Assembly (NCBI GenBank): GCA_030248065.1
Contig: JASAMV010004292.1
Coordinates: 1-64,000 of the forward strand
Source of the DNA: Rhynchonema sp. JSB1_4
Lineage: Eukaryota > Nematoda > Chromadorea > Monhysterida > Xyalidae
Reading direction: 5' to 3'
DNA length: 64,000 nt
Both the position numbers and the translations under genes were made by a program. Of this stretch, positions 11,172-20,100 are shown piece after piece. Every line of letters begins with the position of its first letter. The stretch's first letter is position 1. The notes beneath the pieces were generated by a model, which was not told where the DNA came from, made no database searches, and was given only the letters and a program-made list of their open reading frames with translations.

Positions 11172-11458
11172 CACCCCCCCCCCACACCCCCCCAAACGCA
11201 CAAACACCCCAAAGCAACAAGCACAAAAGACAAGCAAAAAAAAAACAAAAAAAAACCCCCAAAAAAAACAAAAACCCACCACCCCAAAAAAGACCCCCCC
11301 AAAAAAAACAAAAAAAAAAAAACCTAACAAAAAAAAAAAAAGAAAAAAACCAAAAAAAAAACAAAAACAAAAACAAAACCAAAAAAAAAAAAAAAAACAA
11401 AAAAAAAAACAAAACAAACAACAACCCAAAAAAAACAAAAAAAAAACACAAAAAAAAA
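11172..11458 (+). repeat. A/C-only low-complexity tract
   Basis: Nearly 290 bases are almost wholly A and C, with long homopolymers. It starts at the end of the fold-back arm. Such a strand-skewed tract beside a strong hairpin may be a sequencing artefact. Lysine-rich (plus) and phenylalanine-rich (minus) frames here are not genes. Confidence 0.8.
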
Positions 11459-11691
11459 GCCCCGGAAAGCCGTAGATTTAGCTGCTATATTTTCATCAGA
11501 AGGCCTAGGATCCGGCTGGTCTCGGTCGCCCAAGTTTGCGGCCCGGCCCGGTCGAAGAGTCAAGAATAGCGGGGTCGCGCCTCCCGCGCGAACCGGCCCT
11601 TTCCGTTTATGGTAAACGTATACCCCACTCCGAGCCCCGTAACGTGCAGTTACTGGGGGTGGTGCCGTGCTGTGGCTGGGGGGGAGGGGGC

Positions 11692-12123
11692 CCTGTAGTG
11701 GCCGGCCCATGTGTGGGAGGTAAGTATGATGCGGGGTTGGGACCGGAAGCGTGAGAGGTATGATTTTGGTCACCCAAAAAGGCGAAAAAACACCGTTTTT
11801 GTGATACAATTTTGGCCAAAAATTGAGGTAAAAATAGTACTTTTTCAAAATTTTCGCCGAAAATCGCCTAAAAATAGGTATTATGGGTGGGTTTGCGCGC
11901 TGATTTTTGCGAAAATAAGGTCGAAAAACACCGATTTTTGCCTTAAAAAGGTATAAAATTGCTTGTGAGAGGTATGATTTGGAGTTGTGAGAGGTAAGTA
12001 CTCAACCCCGGTTAGGTGAGTCCCACCCCCCCCCCCCCCCCCCCTCGGGTTTTGTGGTAGGTAAGTACTGAGGGGGGGGAGAGGGGTACTACCCCCCAAC
12101 CCCCCCCCCCCAGCCCCTACTAT
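11692..12123. mobile_element. Family 2 hAT-like element, second copy
   Basis: It matches 1598-2024 over its length: GGCCCATGTGTGGGAGGTAAGTATGATG near the left, the AAAATCGCCTAAAAATAGG block, TGTGAGAGGTATGATT and GGTAAGTACT near the right, and CTACTATG at the end. The GCGCGC hairpin is eroded here to a single TTTGCGCGC. No clear target duplication remains, as neighbouring insertions have scrambled the flanks. Confidence 0.65.
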
Positions 12124-12154
12124 GGGCGGGGGGTTCCCCCAGTGGTACCGGTAC

Positions 12155-12907
12155 CCAGTGTAGTTCCTGGTCCGGAGGGGGAACAGGCGGTACCCCCTTT
12201 TCTTCGGAGGGGGAACAGACGTACCCACCTATCCTGGGGGGAAGGGGGGAGGGACCCGGAAGGGGGGGAGGACCCAAACTTGGAGAAAAGTCATTTTTTG
12301 AGGTCGAAAATTAGACCCATTTTTGCCCCTTTTTGGAAAAAAATCTCAATAAAAAGGGTATTTTGGCGATTTTTGACGACATTGACCTAAAAATCACTCA
12401 TTTTATGCCTAAAAATGCCTATTTTAGGCCAAAATTTGCGTATTTTAGGTAAAAATTGGGGGGAGCAGACGTACCCGGAGGCGGGGCGGGTAGGGTACCG
12501 GCAGTGTAGTTCCTGGGGGGAGGGGGTCCCCCCTCGGGTACGTCTGTTCCCCCTCCATGGTACGCCTGCCCCACTGTTCCCCCTCCGGGTACGTCTGCTC
12601 CCCCAATTTTTACCTAAAATAGGCAAATTTTGGCCTAAAACAGGCATTTTTAGGCATAAAATGAGTGATTTTTAGGTCAATGTCGTGAAAAATCGCCAAA
12701 ATACCCTTTTTATTGAGATTTTTTCCCAAAAAGGGGCAAAAATGAGCAAAATTTTCGACCTCAAAAAATGACTTTTCTCCAAGTTTGGGTCCTCCCCCCC
12801 CCGCTTCTGGGCCCTCCCCATTCCCCCCCTCCAGGTGGGTACGTCTGTTCTCCCTCCGAAAAAAGGGGGTACCGCCTGTTCCCCCTCCGGGCCAGGAACT
12901 ACACTGG
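12155..12907. mobile_element. Fold-back element, family 6 (~350-bp inverted arms)
   Basis: Ends are CCAGTGTAGTTCCTGG and its exact complement. The arms (about 12155-12510 and 12535-12907) are inverted over almost their full length. They include GGAGGGGGAACAGRCGTACC-type motifs and AAAATGCCTATTTTAGGCC blocks. The flanks ACCGGTAC (12147-12154) and CCCGGTAC (12908-12915) match at 7 of 8 positions, consistent with an 8-bp target duplication. It seems to sit in a family 1 remnant, whose ACCTCCAACACTG end is at about 12939-12951. Confidence 0.7.
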
Positions 12908-13044
12908 CCCGGTACAGTAAGGTATCCCCCTCCAAAGTACCTCCAACACTGCTGCACAGGTTTCTTTATGCACGTTTGTTGTACATTTAGCATATATAAT
13001 ACGCCTCCTATTGATAAATGGACACGGATAAATGAGATTATAAG

Positions 13045-13874
13045 CAGTGCTGTGGCTACTTTTGCGGGGCGGGTAGGGTACATAGGTGGAAAAATCCGGG
13101 GCGGGTAGGGGGGTAGTGTACCTAGGATCTTGGGGGGAAATCCGGCTTGGGGGAGGGGGAGAAGATTTTTCAGGGCGGGTAGGGTATACTTGCGTATTTT
13201 TCCGCAAAATATATTTTTGGAAAAAAACCGTTTTTTTCCAAAAAAAACCGTTTTTTTCCAAATATTTTTCCAGTGCTTAAGGATACCCATCATGGTCCAA
13301 AAACGCCTATTTTGGAGAAAATTTCGTCAGGAAATGGCCTGGGACAGTCTAAAAATGCACTTTGAGATTAAAAAGTGCTCATTTTGAACTGTTTGGTACC
13401 GATTTACATTGGTTTTTTGACAACATCCTCTCGCAACCTTGGGAAATATCTCGGAAATTTTTGAAAAAAAACCGTTTTTTTCCAAAAGTTGCCACTTGGA
13501 AAAATTTCCGGAAAAATATAAACGTATTTTTCCGGGCCTCGGAAAAAAACGGTTTTTTCGGTTTTTTCCGAAAAAAAACGGTTTTTTTCGGTTTTTTCCG
13601 AAAAAAAGGTTTTTTTCCGGCCCGCAAGTATAGGGTAGGGTACAATACAAGTGTTTTTGGGTGCCTATTTTTATATGCTATAAAGTGCATATATCGCGCG
13701 TGGCGCGCGATTTTTTTCCACTTTTAAGGGGTTTCGGTCGAAATTTCGGCATTTTTGACCGAAAAATGGGCATTTTGAGGGCCGAAATCGGGGCGGGTAG
13801 GGGGGTAGCGTACCAGGCCGGGGCGGGTAGGGTACCGTTGGGGGGACCTCCCTCCCCCCCCAGCCACAGCACTG
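13045..13874. mobile_element. hAT-like element, family 3 (CAGTGCTGTGGCT ends)
   Basis: Terminal inverted repeats CAGTGCTGTGGCT / AGCCACAGCACTG are flanked by a perfect 8-bp duplication, ATTATAAG (13037-13044, 13875-13882). The interior repeats GGGCGGGTAGGGTAC-like motifs and carries a GCGCGC hairpin near 13694-13712. The family 4 element at 13185-13632 is nested in it, having used a GGGTAGGG motif as target. No transposase. Confidence 0.85.
13185..13632. mobile_element. Family 4 MITE (TATACTTGCG ends), copy a
   Basis: Ends are TATACTTGCG / CGCAAGTATA. A perfect 8-bp target duplication, GGGTAGGG, lies at 13177-13184 and 13633-13640. The interior is dominated by inverted CCGTTTTTTTCC / GGAAAAAAACGG tracts around a GCACTTTGAGATTAAAAAGTGC-like centre. 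Copy b lies in a SURF1 intron at 28021-28440. Confidence 0.85.
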
Positions 13875-14126
13875 ATTATAAGCGAATAAACCCCCTTCAA
13901 ATACAATAGGTTTTACAATAGGTGAATTTCAGGTAACAATTTTTTGGATTCAGGTCAGTGAATCCATACGTAGAGCCCCCAAAATGGGGTCAGTGAATTA
14001 ATAGAGCCCCCACCCCATTGTATTTAGGTGTTTGCGATATATCCTGAAAAACCGTTCGCTGGCTCAAAAAGATGGACCTGCATAAAAATCTTTCAGGTTT
14101 TATTGCCAAAATTTGTCAAATAAAGA

Positions 14127-17100
14127 ATGGCCGACACCGCGATCGACGTGAATGTAAAATGGGGCAAGGAGAAAATTCAGCTGCAAGCAGACACGAGCGA
14201 TTCACCGATGACATTCAAAGCACAATTATTTGCATTGACTGGGGTGCCACCCGATCGGCAGAAGACAATGTTCAAGGTCAGAAAGGAATGAATTGTGCGA
14301 TTGATGTTGCAGATGTAGTGCATTGTTAAGACGTTCAAAGTTATTTCCAACGTCTGCCTTATTTTCAGGGCAAACAACTGAACAACGAAAGTTGGGAGAT
14401 GTTTCTGAAAGCCGGCTTGAAGCCCGGCGCTCAATTCCTGATGATGGGCAGCGCAGACGCCGTTCCCGAGCCGCCCAAAGTCAAGACGGTGTTTGCTGAT
14501 GATCTGACAGATGCTGAGGCATGTTTTTGTTCATTTTGTATTTATTTTTAAGAACGTGGGGTGGTAAGAATCGCAAAGTACGGTTCACAAAACTGAAATT
14601 TTGGATATGGTTTTTTTGATTGGAAATCAATGCCACAACATATTTAGGAATGCTCTCCAAGTTTGGCGTTCCAAATGTAAGTATACTTTCAGTAATTTCA
14701 ATTTAAAGGTGCTCGGTTTGCATTTTTTGGGAAATTTTAAAAATGAAAAATGATGAAAAAATAAATGTCAATCCAATTGGATCTCAGCCGATAAACAACA
14801 TTGGGCGCTGAAATTTGCACACATATAGCAGTTTTTTGTCCGCTTTTCAGCTGCGCAAAAATAGTTGCACGATATTGGATGTTTTCTCTTCCATTGCATT
14901 TTTTTTAAAAAATGTCAAAAAAAACGAGTGCATCTCAGAAACACCCAATTTTAAAAAAGTCCTCACCGACGAATTCTTTCTATTGGGCCTCAAAATGTGC
15001 GCCATAAAATTCTGGTATTGGCGTATGAATGTGGTTTGTGACAAATTTGAATATTGTCGGCAATTTATGTTAGTATGAAGCAAAAAAATTTCGTCGTTTT
15101 ATTTTCTTTCTTGTTTTGTCGTGGTGCGCAGTTCAATTGAATGACGGAATATGTAAAAATTGATGCATGTGTTTCCCAAATATGTGTTCTGATGTGTATG
15201 CTGCTGAAACCTACATATGTGTTTCTTAACTGTAAATACCACGAGAGTGCTTTCAATTTATGTGCTTATCAAGGCAACCGTTTGTTAGGAAAATGCAGCA
15301 AATCTGTGAATGGCTATTCGTTTGTTTCAACTGTTGCCTATTTCTAAATGTTTTTGCATTGCATCCGGTTACGAAATAAAAAGTAATAATGGTAAAACGT
15401 TCACCCAAAACCCGCGACGCAAAACAAAGACACGCTACAGGGTTTGAACCTGTGCGACAGACACACGCACGCATGTTCAATGCTACGCCTAACCGATTGC
15501 GCTACGCGATCCAGCCGCTGGCTTGCCTTAATGTGTTACATAAATGTAATTGCGCGTGCGCATGTGTGTTCTGCCGTTTACATAAAACGTGTTGTGCTGG
15601 AGCCATAACGTGTGTGTTGACTGCTTGTATTGTGTGTGTTGTTGTTGTTGCTAGTTGCTCACCTCGTGTGATGCATCAAGTGACAGGTTGCAGCGAATTT
15701 TTGCCAGTCACGGTCGGTGCCAAATAGCTTGCATTTTTGAACTTGTATCCATTTTGATAGCTTGTCACGTGTCATGAACAAGCTGTTTACTTTCAGACCA
15801 CGTTGACAAGCATCTTGTTGCCGTTCGTGACACCCACATCGGTCGTTTCTCCAATGTGAATCCGTGCAAAGAAAAAGACAAAAACGTGAGAGAAAAAAAC
15901 AAAAAATGTTCTTTATCTAAACTTTTCAGGAGATATTCAAATTTGTCACAAACCACACTTATAACCCAATATCAGAATTTTATGGCGCACATTTTGAGAC
16001 CAAATAGAAAGAATTCGTCGGTGAGGACTTTTTTAAAATTGGTTGTTTTTGATATGCACTAAATTTCAGAGCTGATTTTTGAAAAAATTAACGGAAGAGA
16101 AAATGCAGCGAATTTTTGCATTTATTTTTACATGGTTGAAAAGTGGATAAAAAATTGACTATTATGTGTTATTTTCATCAAATAGCATCCGATCTAAAAC
16201 AAATGACAGCCTCATCAACATAAACTTGGTACATTTTTGGAATTTCAAGAAATCTTCGACCTGCCCACTTAAATGCGCCCATAACTATTTAATGCTTTGG
16301 AGTTTGGATCCAAAATTTTGTATGTGTCTTAGTAAATGTAGTAGTCAACTTTTTGTGCAATATGAGTGAAATCCATTTTTTTCGGTTTGTGAACCCTATT
16401 CCATTGACACCTATCTGTTACCATTACCCCACGCTCTTAATTGCAAAATACCCAAAATAATTGTTGCAGCTTGCCAAGGCTTTGGATTTGCCGCGTGGTC
16501 TCAAGAATCTGGGCAACACCTGTTACATGAACGCGACCATTCAATGTTTGAAGACAGTTCCCGCTCTAACTGATGCGCTGAAGAAGTTTGAGGTGAAAAT
16601 TCAGTGGCTGGCCTTACGAGACTTGTCAACGTTTAAAGAGGGAAACCAGCTCTTCATGCGCTTAATATTAGCTGCTTTGCACCAAAATAAGACAGTATAT
16701 GTTCACTGATTCTGAAGACAACGATCAAACGAAACGAAACGCGTTAGGTTTAGGTAGATGCGGACTGCGGACATTAAAAAAACAATGTGCAATGTCCGCA
16801 GTCCGCGTCTAAATTTTTTTTACAACCCTGAGTCGTATCCGTATGTCCACTAGCAAACAAAACCAAAGAAATGCTTCGATTGTCCACAAGTGCGGCCAGG
16901 TGTTCAAGAGACGCGGAAATTGGACATTTTTTCAATGGGATCGGAAGGTATCGGGTATCGACACCCAGAAAGTATCGGGTATCTGCATGTTTTTCCAAGG
17001 TATCGGGTATTACACTTTTCGCGATTAAAAACCAGTTCTCAAAAACAGCTCTGCAGATATTCGTTGTTTTATGAACAGAAAAAGTTTTAAAATGTAGGTG

Positions 17101-20100
17101 GGAGCTATTTTCATGTTGCATGACATAACAACAGAACACGATTTTTTGGACAAAAACTGTTGCGTACTGCAGACTCAGTGCCATCTCAAAAAATCGCGCG
17201 CCACGTTTGCCAATAACCTCAGTTTTGCTATAAAAGCGGTGTTTTTACTGGTATTTTGGCACTCTCGGGTATCGGCTTTTTTTCATAAACTGTCGGGTTC
17301 GGGTATCGGCATACCCCCGATACCGATCCCCCGCAGTCCGCATCTACCTGGCCGAGCTCTTAGAACTAATTTTTCAAAAGTTGATGCCAGAAATAAATGC
17401 ATACTTGTGCCGAGTTGCACCTCAACACCACGATCAGGCAATGGTAGAAAACTAGCAGAGAATCTAGCAGCTCATCAACCAACAGCCACGTGTGAAGTGT
17501 TTCATGAAACGTTTCATGTCAGCACGCTGCTTCTGCCGTCGTGCCTGTTGCGATTCGTTCGGTGCGTTGCAGTTGCCTGATCGTGGTGTTGAGGTGTAAC
17601 CAGTGATGCAGTTGGTCCGGGTGGTAGACCCAGATAGCTGGAGGGATCCAGGTCGGTAGACGTAGATAGCTGGCCCGGTATTCCGCTTTGGGGGTATTGG
17701 TCCAGGGGTAAAATTTGGGGTATAAAAATATGCAAAAATTGTGCTAAAATAGGTCTTAAAAAGGGTAATTTGCGGCATATTTGCAAAAAAATATGAGAAA
17801 AATTGACCATTTTGGACCATACAATGCCATTTTGGCACTAAAGTCAACACTTTTTGGTTGATGTGCGGACATGGTAGGCATAGACAGCTGGGTTTGGGGG
17901 CATAGATTTTTTCGATGACATACATAGATGGCTAACCCAGGTCTACAGTCACGTTTAAACGCACAAAAGCTAATTAATTTTAAGCGCATGAAGTAGCCGG
18001 TTCCCCGGTTTAAGAAATTTTGTACGAAACACTGCCAAACGTGCACAGGGTTCGAACGCCCTACAAGCCATGTTCGCCGCGTCACAACAACAACTAGATG
18101 GTTCACAAGTGATGACAGCGGCGCTGAGGGATTTATTCAAGGACATGGACACTCCGAATGCTAATGATGCCGATGTAATGCCAATTGTGATGTTGCAGGT
18201 GGGAAGTTGTGCACCTTCGCATCTCGTTTGCAGAAAAGGAGTCGCGTCAACATGGGAAAAAATTAAAAATTTTGTGCGAATTGCTTCTATCTGCCCTTCT
18301 GGGTGGCAAAGTAGACTGGCCACTGGCATAAAGTTCGGGTGTCACTTAACTTAGTGTTGTCATGCCTTTGTACCACCACTGTGAAACAGCAGCGTCAGTT
18401 GGGCACCGGGTTTTTCATACACATACACACTAGCTGTCTATCACTGAAATTGGCCGTCAATAATCATAAATTAAAACGCAATTGAGATTCGCAGACGAGG
18501 TAAATGGTTGCGCGACGGTGAAAGCTTACGCATTGACTTGGTGCAAATAAGAACGTCATGATGCAGTTAGGGATCGGCGTCGGTCATGTAGACCGACACC
18601 GACACCGACACTTTTTTGGAAAGTACCGACACCGGCGAAAAAGCACGCCGACACCGACACCGACAGTGAAAAAATGACCGACACCGACAGTAAAACCGAG
18701 TTTGCCTTTTTTAGCCCTAAAAACTTATTTTTAGACCTAAAATGCCTTTTTGGACAAAAACCGGTGTGTTGGTGTACTTCTCACCTGAAAAAAGAGGGAT
18801 CAAATACCAAAACAAAAAACAATTATGAACTTTGTATGATAGGATAGGTCTGTCTCTTTGTCGCAGGAACAAACAGGTTCTGTCCGCCTCTCACTCTCAG
18901 TGAAACATTCAACGTTGGAACGAACCGGATTTTTACCATGAGCGCAACTTTTGTTGTTCAGAATTTTGTGTTTTCATGTTTGAAGTGGTACAAAGGCATC
19001 GGCCACTATAAAAAGCGTCGCCGAAACCCCTCATTTTGTTAGCTAAACCTATTTCGAACCATTTTTGCATATTTGCAGGCCTAAAATGGCGTCAAAAGAG
19101 ACCGATTTTGATATTCTGAACCGACTAGGTTTTGCAAAGCTAGTCCGGGCGGACTCGCGCGGCAAAGAAACGCAGGTCCAATGCAAAATTTGCGACAAGA
19201 AACTGGCCTATTCGAGAGGATCAAGCATCACAATTTCCCGTCACATTGTGACCAAGCACCCGACTGAATCAAAATTGTTCCTCGAGGCAAAGAAGAAACT
19301 GAAGCCGAAACCTATTTCTACTCCGTCCGCTGCTCAACCGACTATCAGGGTAGTACTTGGGGGGGTCCCCCCCCAAATTCATCTATCTATCGTCAACACT
19401 TTTTGATTTCATCTATCTATCGTCAACACTTATGGGCAAATCTATCTATCGTCAACAAATTCTGGGAACAATCTATCTATCGTCAACACATTTCGACCCC
19501 AAAATGGGTATTTTTGCCTCAAAATGGCTCAAAATCGGTATTTTTTGTCCCAAATAGGCAAAAAATCGCGCGCTACGCGCGGATTCAGTGCATCTTAGTA
19601 CATTTTCACTAATATTTACACATTATTACCTACTTAGTACACTATACTATACCTTGATTTTTGGCGACCCCCCCCCCCACCATCTATCTATCGTCAACAA
19701 GTTTGGGTCGACCCCCCCCCCAGATTTCGGACTTGGGTCATCTATCTATCGTCAACACATTTCGGGTCCCAATCTATCTATCGTCAACACCCTGACCAAG
19801 TACTACACTGCCGACTATTAGTCAGTTTGTTACCCCAACCCCAAGCACAAGCGGTATGATGTATCGGTGTCCTTCGCAAATAACTCGTGATTGATATTTC
19901 TCATTCTGTTCGCATGTCTTTCCTTTAATCTGATTCCAAAAAAATTGTTCTCTTGTTGTGTTGCACTGCTGCAGAATTGAAACTGAACCGTGTATGAGGA
20001 ATTGGTCGTTCAAAACCAGCGCTTGGCGCTTTTTTATATGTTGTGGACAACTAAAGAACATAATCAGTACGAAATATATTTTTTTTCTAATAATAGTTGG

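Noticed and set aside
11172..11475. Lys-rich and Phe-rich open frames over the A/C tract
   Set aside because: Composition artefact of a two-letter sequence.
19380..19790. Array of seven spaced identical 18-mers, resembling a CRISPR array
   Set aside because: Spacers are uneven (about 28 to over 200 bp), the array lies inside a TIR-bounded element with an 8-bp duplication, and the host is eukaryotic.
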